From positions 1-27,072 of the IMG/VR virus record IMGVR_UViG_3300049734_000358: a DNA stretch of 27,072 nt. One strand, 5' to 3'. Position 1 is the first letter of the stretch; every line of letters starts with the position of its first letter. Below, in pieces: positions 6,171 to 11,300 of this stretch. The translations under genes and the position numbers were made by a program. This stretch comes from a virus. The notes under the pieces are model-generated. The model made no database searches and was not told the origin of the DNA. It worked only from the letters and a program-made list of their open reading frames with translations.

Positions 6171-6206
6171 GTAACGGATTATAGCGGCTTGCCTCAAGAG
6201 AGGCAA
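6171..6206 (-). promoter_or_regulatory. Sigma70-type promoter with CCGTTAC next to the -10 box
   Basis: Read on the minus strand, TTGCCT (6206-6201), a 17-base spacer, then a perfect TATAAT (6183-6178), then CCGTTAC (6177-6171). The -35 box matches TTGACA at 4 of 6 positions. The expected start of transcription falls in or just after CCGTTAC, an ideal operator position, and about 20-25 bases before the ATG at 6150. Confidence 0.6.
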
Positions 6207-6209
6207 GCC
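6186..6209 (-). repeat. Stem-loop across the glycosylase stop codon
   Basis: Perfect 10-bp arms GGCTTGCCTC (6186-6195) and GAGGCAAGCC (6200-6209), 4-base loop. It includes the TGA of the glycosylase-like gene (6194-6196) and the -35 box of the next promoter. There is no U tract on the minus strand. Confidence 0.5.
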
Positions 6210-6784
6210 ACATGGTAGGCGCTCACGGCGTCACCGCTCACGAGCGATTTGTTTGCCCTATTGCCGGCGACAAAGTCGCACCAGGAATTCCACCAATGAC
6301 GCGCACCGCCGGTTGCGCTGCAAAGTGCAACATAATCGGCGATTTTCTTGCGCTTTGTCTCAGGCTTGACGCTTTTCGCCAGCTTGAAAGCGCTTTCCGC
6401 CAAGCCAAGCCGCCTAAGATTGTGCGTGTCCAAACAGGCGACCTCCAGGCCGACTATCTGGGCGATGAAGCTAGCTTTCACTATCCCCAGGCCGGGAATA
6501 TTCGACAGCACATCCACCGCGCCGACGACGTCGTTGACACGCACCGCTTCACTCACTGCGGCGAAAATGACTTCCTTGTGTGCCACCGCGTAGGCGTAAC
6601 CACCGCGCTTCGATCCAAAGAGGTATTTGGAATTCTCGCCGTTCTCGCGAATGTCGCGCATTTGATTGGCGACACTTTGGAGCGGCTGCTGGATGGTGCA
6701 CAGGACAAAGGCGACGATGTCGACAAGCCCGTTTGGATCGCGCAATGCGTGTGTGCGCATTAACGGCATATCGCGGTCATACAT
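6194..6784 (-). CDS. HhH-GPD DNA glycosylase-like protein (196 aa)
   Basis: The helix-hairpin-helix core is visible: IPGLGIVKASFIAQIVG (residues about 95-111) followed by LDTHNLRRLG (118-127), matching the LPGVGRKTA...VDTH pattern of endonuclease III-type base-excision glycosylases. The Asp of LDTH is the conserved catalytic Asp. By eye the Lys of bifunctional enzymes is replaced by Val, with a Lys one position later. It lacks the Cys cluster of endonuclease III. The C-terminus (WWNSWCDFVAG, then VSAYHVACL) is unlike cellular enzymes. Start 6784 is supported by AACCTGGAG at 6793-6801. It is read first on the leftward arm. It could remove or help make a modified base; the substrate is unknown. 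Confidence 0.75.
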   Translation of the reverse strand: MYDRDMPLMRTHALRDPNGLVDIVAFVLCTIQQPLQSVANQMRDIRENGENSKYLFGSKRGGYAYAVAHKEVIFAAVSEAVRVNDVVGAVDVLSNIPGLGIVKASFIAQIVGLEVACLDTHNLRRLGLAESAFKLAKSVKPETKRKKIADYVALCSATGGARHWWNSWCDFVAGNRANKSLVSGDAVSAYHVACLS

Positions 6785-6792
6785 GATTTGCT

Positions 6793-6801
6793 CTCCAGGT
6801 T
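6793..6801 (-). promoter_or_regulatory. AACCTGGAG start-associated motif, copy 7
   Basis: Exact copy, 8 bases before the ATG at 6784, just downstream of the CCGTTACA/TGTAACGG inverted repeat. Confidence 0.65.
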
Positions 6802-6805
6802 TAAT

Positions 6806-6826
6806 CCGTTACATTCCTTGTAACGG
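6806..6826 (-). promoter_or_regulatory. CCGTTACA/TGTAACGG inverted repeat
   Basis: Perfect 8-bp arms (6806-6813 and 6819-6826) with a 5-base loop TTCCT, four bases upstream of AACCTGGAG copy 7. Probably an operator controlling the leftward arm. Confidence 0.6.
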
Positions 6827-6907
6827 TTTTGCTGGAGATTGCAAGCGAAAAACGTGTTTAAGCGTGAAAAAGTGTGCTGTCGGGATTCAATGAAATCAAT
6901 GACTTAG

Positions 6908-7107
6908 GAGAGCACAAACATTGCTCGAAAAACGGCCTTGTGCTCTCGCTTGTGCTCTCGCTTGTGCTCTCATGTGCTCTCGGCTTTGTGCTCTCTTAAG
7001 TGTTTGATTTCATTCAATGTCGAGAGCACAAACTTTTATGTGCTGAGCACAAACCATGGCACGAGAGCACAACATTCGGGTGCATATACTATGCACGTTG
7101 TGCTCTC
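6908..7107. repeat. Iteron-like array of TTGTGCTCTC units
   Basis: Forward TTGTGCTCTC at 6938-6947, 6950-6959, 6962-6971, 6986-6995 and 7098-7107; ATGTGCTCTC at 6972-6981; inverted GAGAGCACAA at 6908-6917, 7022-7031 and 7063-7072; a degenerate CTGAGCACAA at 7043-7052, part of TGTGCT-G-AGCACA (7039-7051). The first three forward copies are spaced exactly 12 bases apart. Such clustered direct and inverted short repeats are typical of initiator- or repressor-binding sites. Confidence 0.8.
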
Positions 7108-7108
7108 G
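7062..7108. repeat. Nested 47-bp palindrome
   Basis: Outer perfect 12-bp arms CGAGAGCACAAC (7062-7073) and GTTGTGCTCTCG (7097-7108) enclose an inner perfect 7-bp palindrome GTGCATA-tac-TATGCAC (7080-7096). The outer arms are two members of the iteron family facing each other. Confidence 0.75.
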
Positions 7109-7146
7109 GAGGCGCGACTCGCCGCGCACCCTCCTATTATTCCCGG

Positions 7147-7169
7147 CGGTGGAATCGGAAATTCCGCCG
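7147..7169. repeat. Imperfect stem-loop
   Basis: CGGTGGAAT (7147-7155) and ATTCCGCCG (7161-7169) pair with one mismatch (a possible G-U pair) around a 5-base loop. Confidence 0.35.
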
Positions 7170-7181
7170 TGTCAAGTCGAG

Positions 7182-7204
7182 CTCCTGACAAGCACTGTCA
7201 GGAG
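7182..7204. repeat. Perfect 9-bp stem-loop
   Basis: CTCCTGACA (7182-7190) and TGTCAGGAG (7196-7204) with a 5-base loop agcac. No T tract on either side. Confidence 0.55.
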
Positions 7205-7263
7205 ACCTATCTGTGCAACCTTGGGGTGTGGCGCTCCAGCACCCTCTCGAGCCCATCTATACT

Positions 7264-7304
7264 GTAACGGTTTGGTATAGAAAAAATCTATACCAAACCG
7301 TTAC
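7264..7304. repeat. Long perfect inverted repeat ending in GTAACGG/CCGTTAC
   Basis: Arms of 18 bp, GTAACGGTTTGGTATAGA (7264-7281) and its complement (7287-7304), around a 5-base A loop. The outer seven bases of each arm are the CCGTTAC motif seen throughout the early region, so this is a double site. It could extrude as a cruciform, act as a two-way transcription block or bind a dimeric regulator. Confidence 0.75.
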
Positions 7305-7368
7305 TTGCGATGTGCGCGCTTATACTGTCGAGGTGGAGGGTAGGCGGCCCGGGGGATCGTCGGCGGGC

Positions 7369-7393
7369 CGGCCCCGAAATTTTTTCGGGGCCG
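7369..7393. repeat. GC-rich hairpin, terminator-like
   Basis: Perfect 11-bp arms CGGCCCCGAAA (7369-7379) and TTTCGGGGCCG (7383-7393) with a TTT loop. It lies downstream of the XRE gene (stop at 7500) on the minus strand and could end its transcript, though no U tract follows. Confidence 0.5.
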
Positions 7394-7499
7394 CTACCAC
7401 CCTTGCGCGGGGATAGGGTCCCAGCGAAACCGTTACTTCAAGGATCGATCAGGGACTCCACCCACCCACGCAGTGAACCAAACAACGAAGTTAGGTTCA

Positions 7500-7730
7500 C
7501 TAAGCTGCGCGACGGGGTGACCAGTCACGCACCATCTTGCCGGTGCTCCTGCCGGCGGTGCGCTCGAGCTCGTACATCGCCATGGCGATATGGTCGGGGA
7601 TTGGGACGGGGTTGGTCGAGCGCTCGTACTCCGAGATCCTGACCTTCTGGCGATAGCCGAGCAAGTCTGCAAGTTCTTGCTGGGTCAGCAAGAGGGAGTG
7701 GCGGATTAGCTTGAACTCTCGAGGGGTCAT
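7500..7730 (-). CDS. XRE-family helix-turn-helix DNA-binding protein (76 aa)
   Basis: Start MTPREFKLIRHSL at 7730 overlaps the preceding stop as ATGA. Residues about 13-45 (LLLTQQELADLLGYRQKVRI, then SEYERSTNPVPIP) show the helix-turn-helix pattern of Cro/CI-type regulators, with the usual LTQxELAxLLG and SxYERG/S-like segments. The C-terminal 25 residues are basic and Arg-rich. It is long enough for only one HTH domain, so it resembles a Cro-like repressor more than a two-domain CI. It is the second gene of a minus-strand pair whose promoter region faces the late genes; it is the natural candidate to bind CCGTTAC or TTGTGCTCTC sites, but this is inference. Confidence 0.8.
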   Translation of the reverse strand: MTPREFKLIRHSLLLTQQELADLLGYRQKVRISEYERSTNPVPIPDHIAMAMYELERTAGRSTGKMVRDWSPRRAA

Positions 7731-7978
7731 ACGGCTTTCCTCAGCTTTTTCGGCGGGAAGACGTGGAAGTCGCCGCCGGTGCGATCCCAGTCGCGGGCCA
7801 GTTCCGCGACGGCAAGCTTGACGATGGCGGGCTCGACGTTCGCGCCGACCTGGGTCTGCATCTCGGTGCCGGTGTTGTGCAGCACGATCACCACCACGCC
7901 GAACTCGGTGCCCTCGCCGTGGGTTCGGATGTCGTCCCAGGCGAGCTCGGTGACGTCCATCAAGGTGTTTGGTTTCAT
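7727..7978 (-). CDS. Hypothetical protein (83 aa) upstream of the XRE gene
   Basis: Start MKPNTLMDVTELAW at 7978 with CCCTGGAGGG 8 bases upstream; longer in-frame readings run through the divergent leader and plus-strand genes. Strands (EFGVVVIVLHNTG, EMQTQVGANV) are followed by a helix (AIVKLAVAELARDWDRTGG) and a basic end (FPPKKLRKAV). No family recognised. It is co-transcribed with the XRE regulator by ATGA overlap and may modulate it. Confidence 0.65.
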   Translation of the reverse strand: MKPNTLMDVTELAWDDIRTHGEGTEFGVVVIVLHNTGTEMQTQVGANVEPAIVKLAVAELARDWDRTGGDFHVFPPKKLRKAV

Positions 7979-8047
7979 GGTCTTCCCTCCAGGGATGTGA
8001 TGAGCATATAGTAACGGATCGACCGTGGATACCAGGGGTGTCGACCA
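7979..8047. promoter_or_regulatory. Divergent intergenic region between the XRE unit and the late genes
   Basis: This 69-bp spacer holds CCCTGGAGG (7987-7994 region, a variant of AACCTGGAG) for the leftward unit, one GTAACGG copy (8011-8017) and TATAGT (8007-8012), a 5-of-6 match to a rightward -10 box that overlaps the GTAACGG. I see no good -35 box at 17 bases. AGGGG about 9 bases before ATG 8048 can serve as ribosome-binding site. Confidence 0.45.
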
Positions 8048-8221
8048 ATGCCTTCCGTATCGGAGGCTCAACGACGGGCCATGCAGGCCGCGAAGGCCGG
8101 GAGGAGCACGCTCGGCATACCACAATCGGTGGGCGCTGAGTTCGTCGCCGCCGACAAGGCCAAGCGGCGCTCGAGCGGGCCGTTCAAGTTGCCGGTGCAC
8201 AAGGGGAAGTCGAAGCGATGA
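8048..8221 (+). CDS. Small phage protein with SEAQRR and GIP-SV motifs (57 aa, DUF3008-like)
   Basis: [20 protein letters not shown], then [15 protein letters not shown] and a basic tail ([19 protein letters not shown]). The combination of an N-terminal S-x-AQRR-M helix with GIP-x-SV-x-x-FV matches a widespread family of very short phage proteins of unknown function (DUF3008 type as I recall it). It is the first plus-strand gene after the divergent region and overlaps the next as ATGA. Confidence 0.7.
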   Translation: MPSVSEAQRRAMQAAKAGRSTLGIPQSVGAEFVAADKAKRRSSGPFKLPVHKGKSKR

Positions 8222-8385
8222 AGAAGGGTTCACCGTTCTACTGCGCCAAGGGTTCGGACCAGAACGCCCCGATGAAGGGCGACCACGAGCAGCAGGTTCC
8301 ACGCTCGACCGCGCCGGGGACCAAGCCGAAGCGGCCGAAGCCGGTGAAGACGGGCGGTGCGTACCGGCTGCCGCGACATGCCTGA
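8218..8385 (+). CDS. Hypothetical small basic protein (55 aa)
   Basis: ATG 8218 overlaps the preceding stop. The protein is short and Lys/Pro-rich ([12 protein letters not shown]) with one Cys ([10 protein letters not shown]), probably disordered. No family known; its place in a strict chain of ATGA overlaps supports it as a real gene. Confidence 0.55.
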   Translation: MKKGSPFYCAKGSDQNAPMKGDHEQQVPRSTAPGTKPKRPKPVKTGGAYRLPRHA

Positions 8386-8467
8386 GATCGGCCACGGATG
8401 GCCGGCGGTGGCCGCCCTGGCGCTGGCGGTGGTGATCGTCATGGTGCAGAGCCGGAGGTCGAGATGA
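8378..8467 (+). CDS. Tiny single-helix membrane protein (29 aa)
   Basis: MPEIGHGWP is followed by one hydrophobic helix (AVAALALAVVIVMVQ) and a basic end (SRRSR). The start lies inside the previous gene and the stop overlaps the next ATG. The arrangement of hydrophobic helix then Arg-rich cytoplasmic tail follows the positive-inside rule. A role in lysis or membrane attachment is possible, not shown. Confidence 0.45.
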   Translation: MPEIGHGWPAVAALALAVVIVMVQSRRSR

Positions 8468-8616
8468 ACGTGTTGTCCTACCATTTCGAGCGCGATCCTA
8501 ACGAGTTCACTGCCGATCCGATGCGCGAGGCGCGCGGGCTGGCCGTCGGGATGGTCATCGCCGGCGCGGTGTGGCTGGCGGCGGCGCTGGTGATCGCGTT
8601 GTGGATTTTTGGATGA
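8464..8616 (+). CDS. Small membrane protein (50 aa)
   Basis: A polar N-terminal half (MNVLSYHFERDPNEFTADPM) leads into one long hydrophobic segment (GLAVGMVIAGAVWLAAALVI, then ALWIFG) that spans the membrane. ATGA overlap with the tiny upstream gene suggests joint translation, so the two one-helix proteins may work together. No endolysin or spanin is adjacent. Confidence 0.6.
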   Translation: MNVLSYHFERDPNEFTADPMREARGLAVGMVIAGAVWLAAALVIALWIFG

Positions 8617-8636
8617 CGATGGAAGGGAGCATTGAG

Positions 8637-8822
8637 ATGCCGTGCAGCAAGGACCAGTACCATTTGACGCTTCAGGAAAACCTGAGGCGCATGAACACGT
8701 CGAGGGACGAGGCGGTCAGGATGACCAACGTCGAGCACGGCTACGGCGAGTCGACCGCGCTGCAGCACGACGTGCCGGACCGCGTGGTCGACGCGCCGAC
8801 GCAGCACGACACCAAGGACTGA
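8637..8822 (+). CDS. Hypothetical protein (61 aa)
   Basis: MPCSKDQYHLTLQENLRRM is chosen as the start because GGAAGGGAG lies 8 bases upstream; an ATG at 8613 that overlaps the previous stop is possible and would add 8 residues. The first half is a charged helix; the second half is polar and His/Asp-rich (QHDVPDRVVDAPTQHDTKD). No family recognised. Confidence 0.6.
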   Translation: MPCSKDQYHLTLQENLRRMNTSRDEAVRMTNVEHGYGESTALQHDVPDRVVDAPTQHDTKD

Positions 8823-9118
8823 TGCGCCGGCTTCTGAGGTTTCTCGGCTGGATAGGGCGACAGCCCGAGGACATGCCGCCATTCCCTTTCGGCGCGAGCG
8901 AGCGGCTGTGGGCGTGGCTGACGAAGCCGGCCGACTGCTACCCCATGCCGCCGTACCCGACCGACGAGAACGCGAGGGGAACCGGCTGGAGCGGGCAAGA
9001 GCGCACGCGGCCGTTCGCGCCGCGCGCGCCGCTGCGGAGCGATGCCGGCCAGGACATCGTGACGGTGAACGAGAACATCCAACATCGGAGAACCTGGGAT
9101 GAGCCTGGAACAGACTGA
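8822..9118 (+). CDS. Hypothetical protein (98 aa), Pro/Arg-rich
   Basis: ATG 8822 shares a base with the preceding stop. An N-terminal basic amphipathic stretch (MRRLLRFLGWIGRQ) precedes a Pro- and Trp-rich middle (MPPFPFGASERLWAWLT) and a polar tail. The protein is likely to be mostly disordered. Its last 20 bases overlap the start of the gp49-family gene. Confidence 0.55.
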   Translation: MRRLLRFLGWIGRQPEDMPPFPFGASERLWAWLTKPADCYPMPPYPTDENARGTGWSGQERTRPFAPRAPLRSDAGQDIVTVNENIQHRRTWDEPGTD

Positions 9119-9446
9119 CGAAGCCTCTCGCGCGGTGCAGAAGACGCCCTGGAGGATCAGCCTCGCCTACATCGAGAGCCAGATCATGAACGAGAATTAC
9201 ACGCGGGGCGCGCTGCTGGACCACATGACCATCTGCGAGATCATGTTCAAGAACGGCTTCGTCGTCTTGGGGAAGACCGCGCCGGCGGATCCCGAGAATT
9301 TCAACGCCGAGCTCGGGCAGAAGTTCTCGAGGGAGGACGCCATCCGGCAGGCGTGGCCGCTGTTCGCCTTTGCGCTGCGCAACGAGCTCTCCGGCATCAA
9401 GATCACCAGGGGCCTGACGGTGGAGGCGGAGGGTGGAGAAGTTTAG
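9099..9446 (+). CDS. N4 gp49 / Sf6 gp66 family protein (115 aa)
   Basis: Residues about 25-100 follow this phage family closely: an initial helix ending in IMNENYT, then the segment MTICEIMFKNGFVVLGKTA, then PENFNAELGQKFSREDAIRQ and W-PLFAFALRNEL. The family is found in many unrelated phages and has no known function. The start has CGGAGAACC 8 bases upstream. The gene lies at the beginning of the plus-strand arm, before the packaging genes. Confidence 0.8.
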   Translation: MSLEQTDEASRAVQKTPWRISLAYIESQIMNENYTRGALLDHMTICEIMFKNGFVVLGKTAPADPENFNAELGQKFSREDAIRQAWPLFAFALRNELSGIKITRGLTVEAEGGEV

Positions 9447-9642
9447 CCTCACCCAGGAGGCGCTATACGTGGAAACGCTGCGCCAGGAGTGGCTGGCGGA
9501 GCGCAACGCGGTGCAGCGGCTGGTCCAGGAGTGCAGCGCCAAGAAGATGACGCCGCCCAACAACTACTGGCAAGCCGCGCGCAAGGCCGAAAAACGGTTT
9601 ATGATGGCACTCCAGGTTCTGACGGTGCTGGAAGGGACATGA
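9433..9642 (+). CDS. Hypothetical helical protein (69 aa, GTG start)
   Basis: GTG at 9433 with GGAGG just before it, overlapping the previous gene by 14 bases. The protein is helical throughout (LTQEALYVETLRQEWLAER, later YWQAARKAEKRFMMALQVL), with a loop SAKKMTPPN between two helices, giving a helical hairpin. No family recognised. It ends in TGATG with the next gene. Confidence 0.65.
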   Translation: MEKFSLTQEALYVETLRQEWLAERNAVQRLVQECSAKKMTPPNNYWQAARKAEKRFMMALQVLTVLEGT

Positions 9643-10247
9643 TGATGGCTGAAGGCAGTACCTACACCACAAGCGGCCCGCAGGGGTCCAGTTGGAAGCG
9701 CAACGCGCAGGGCAACCGAACGTCGGCCATCCACGGAAAGACCACCAAGGGCGGCGGCAAGAAGGCCGCCTCGAGCGGCGGCAAGAAGAAATCGACGTCG
9801 CCCTACAAGATATCGCCGGTAAAGACGGCATCGACGCCGCGCCGCGACATGACGTCGCCCGATCTCGCGCCGTCGCCGAACCCTTATGCAGCCAACAGCC
9901 CGGTCGGCCCCGGCCAGGGCCGCACCATGCCGGGGCCGGTGGGTCCGGTATTCGAGCCGGGGGGCGGCGCGCCGCCGAATCTCGGCCTGGGCGCGTTCAA
10001 GCCGGGGCTCGGCAATCTCTACACACCGCCGAACGAGCTCGCCGACGCCCGCCTGCGGGGCAACCCGGTGCCGATGAACCCGGCGCTGAGCCAAGCGTCG
10101 GTGCTGGCGTCGACGCCGCCGGCACTGCAGCAGGATCCGGTGGCCAACATGCTGAAGGGCATGGACAAATATGCCGGTGGCAGTGCTCCCTTCGGCTTCA
10201 ATCCAGGGGCGATCTTCTTTGATCCGTCGAGGGCGCGCCGCTGGTGA
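9642..10247 (+). CDS. Low-complexity, probably disordered protein (201 aa)
   Basis: Start chosen at ATG 9642, which overlaps the previous stop and has GGAAGG 6 bases upstream; ATG at 9639 and 9645 are close alternatives. The N-terminal 60 residues are Lys/Gly/Ser-rich (HGKTTKGGGKKAASSGGKKK); the rest is Pro/Gly/Ala-rich with NPYAANSPVGPGQGRTMPGP and a C-terminal patch (GGSAPFGFNPGAIFFDPSRA). No fold or function recognised. The position directly before the small terminase may hint at a packaging or virion role. Confidence 0.65.
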   Translation: MMAEGSTYTTSGPQGSSWKRNAQGNRTSAIHGKTTKGGGKKAASSGGKKKSTSPYKISPVKTASTPRRDMTSPDLAPSPNPYAANSPVGPGQGRTMPGPVGPVFEPGGGAPPNLGLGAFKPGLGNLYTPPNELADARLRGNPVPMNPALSQASVLASTPPALQQDPVANMLKGMDKYAGGSAPFGFNPGAIFFDPSRARRW

Positions 10248-10729
10248 AGAAGACGTTCGGTTCGCATAATCTGGCCGCCGCTCGAGCGGCGCGCACCGGG
10301 CAGCGGAAGGAGGCGCTCACCGACAAGGAGCGTGTCCTGGTGCAGGGGCTGGCTGGCGGCCTGTCGAAGGCTGCAGCGTTTCGGAAGGCCGGCTATGCCA
10401 GCGGAGTGCGGCAGGACGAGGTGCTCGGCCGCGCGCGGCTGGTGCGCTACCTGGACGAGCTCAGGAAGCGACAGGTCGAGCGCCTCGATTATTCGATTGA
10501 GAACCTCTGTGCTCGACTCGAACACATTGCTTTTTCTGCGGTTGACGAGGGCCAGTACGCTGCGGCGGTGAGCGCTGTCATGGGCATCGCCAAGATGATG
10601 GGCCATCTCGCCGACAAGACCGAGATCGAGATGCACATCATCTCCAAGCCGGCCCGGGAACCCACGAAGGAGATCACGCTGTCGCCGGAGGAGTGGCAGC
10701 GTCAGTTCGCGCCAAAGGCGATCCAATGA
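10244..10729 (+). CDS. terS: Terminase small subunit (161 aa)
   Basis: The small terminase binds phage DNA and hands it to the motor. Residues about 25-70 (EALTDKERVLVQGLAGGLSK, then AAAFRKAGYASG) follow the Terminase_2-type HTH pattern LTxKxxxFVxxxxxGxSxxxAAxxAGY. Helices up to residue 125 fit an oligomerisation region, and the tail PEEWQRQFAPK is a plausible large-subunit contact. GTG at 10244 overlaps the previous stop as GTGA. The large subunit lies 1 kb downstream, separated by three small genes. Confidence 0.8.
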   Translation: MKKTFGSHNLAAARAARTGQRKEALTDKERVLVQGLAGGLSKAAAFRKAGYASGVRQDEVLGRARLVRYLDELRKRQVERLDYSIENLCARLEHIAFSAVDEGQYAAAVSAVMGIAKMMGHLADKTEIEMHIISKPAREPTKEITLSPEEWQRQFAPKAIQ

Positions 10730-10935
10730 AGGACGGCGATAAACTGTGGTTGTGGAAGAACGGCCCAGGAGAATTCTGGGCCTTCGACAATCTCCATCCA
10801 TGCTACCCTGACGGCGATCCGATGACGTTGGGGGAACCTGTCGGCTATGCCGTCTTCAAGCGGTCGGTGGATGGCCGGCAATCATGGCTGGTCAGCAAGT
10901 CGCTGGACGTGCCGGACACGCCGCCGCTGAAATGA
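10726..10935 (+). CDS. Hypothetical protein (69 aa)
   Basis: Start MKDGDKLWLWKNGPGEFWAF at 10726 overlaps the terS stop as ATGA. The sequence is rich in Trp and Gly with short strands (KLWLWKNG, FWAFDNL, GYAVFKRSVDGRQSW), fitting a small beta protein. No family recognised. ATGA overlap with the next gene. Confidence 0.65.
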   Translation: MKDGDKLWLWKNGPGEFWAFDNLHPCYPDGDPMTLGEPVGYAVFKRSVDGRQSWLVSKSLDVPDTPPLK

Positions 10936-11300
10936 GCGAGGTTCCCTGCAACGGCTGCACCGCCTGCTGCAAGAACGATGTCATCTTCCTGCGGGATGAA
11001 GACAACCCCAAGGACTACGACACGGTGTGGACGATCCACCGCTCGACCGGCATCGGTGGTCTCGCGCTTAAACGCAAGGAGAACGGGCACTGCATCTACC
11101 TGATCGAGGACAAGGGCTGCTCGATCCACGGTCGCGCGCCGTACAATTGCCGCATCTTTGACTGCCGCAAGACGTGGCGTGATTACCTGTCGCTTCCCAG
11201 GCCACAGCGCCGCCGCCTGATGAAGGAGCTGCAGCGCCAGCACCTCTTCGGCGGCGAGGTCGTCGCGGCCGCCAAGGCACGGATGCACACGCTCGAATGA
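10932..11300 (+). CDS. YkgJ-type cysteine-cluster protein (122 aa)
   Basis: Eight cysteines lie in the pattern CNGCTACC near the N-terminus, then HCIYL, GCSIHGRAPYNCRIFDC. This is the signature of the YkgJ/UPF0153 family, predicted to bind Fe-S or zinc; bacterial members have unclear roles. A basic helical tail follows (RPQRRRLMKELQRQ). It sits between terS and the HNH gene. Start at 10932 is chosen for ATGA overlap; upstream in-frame sequence lies in the previous gene. Confidence 0.8.
   Translation: MSEVPCNGCTACCKNDVIFLRDEDNPKDYDTVWTIHRSTGIGGLALKRKENGHCIYLIEDKGCSIHGRAPYNCRIFDCRKTWRDYLSLPRPQRRRLMKELQRQHLFGGEVVAAAKARMHTLE

Larger units (their letters stand above)
6785..7499. other. Repeat-rich 715-bp region without a convincing gene; candidate origin/control region
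   Basis: Open frames here are read through repeats and have no usable start signal or known motif. The region holds the TTGTGCTCTC array (6908-7107), a nested palindrome (7062-7108), stem-loops at 7147-7169, 7182-7204, 7264-7304 and 7369-7393, and CCGTTAC copies at 6806, 6820, 7264, 7298 and 7430. The left part (6840-7110) is visibly more AT-rich than the genes. It separates the leftward early arm from the XRE unit. A replication origin, partition-like site or operator cluster would all fit; which one cannot be decided from the sequence. Confidence 0.6.

Noticed and set aside
6908-7107. CRISPR array
   Set aside because: Repeats are only 10 bases, occur in both orientations and have spacers of 0 to about 80 bases; no cas genes.
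6938-7280. Plus-strand frames (109, 62 and 74 aa) in the repeat region
   Set aside because: They read through the repeat units (runs of Cys-Ser-Arg-Leu type residues), no ribosome site, no family; better explained as non-coding control DNA.
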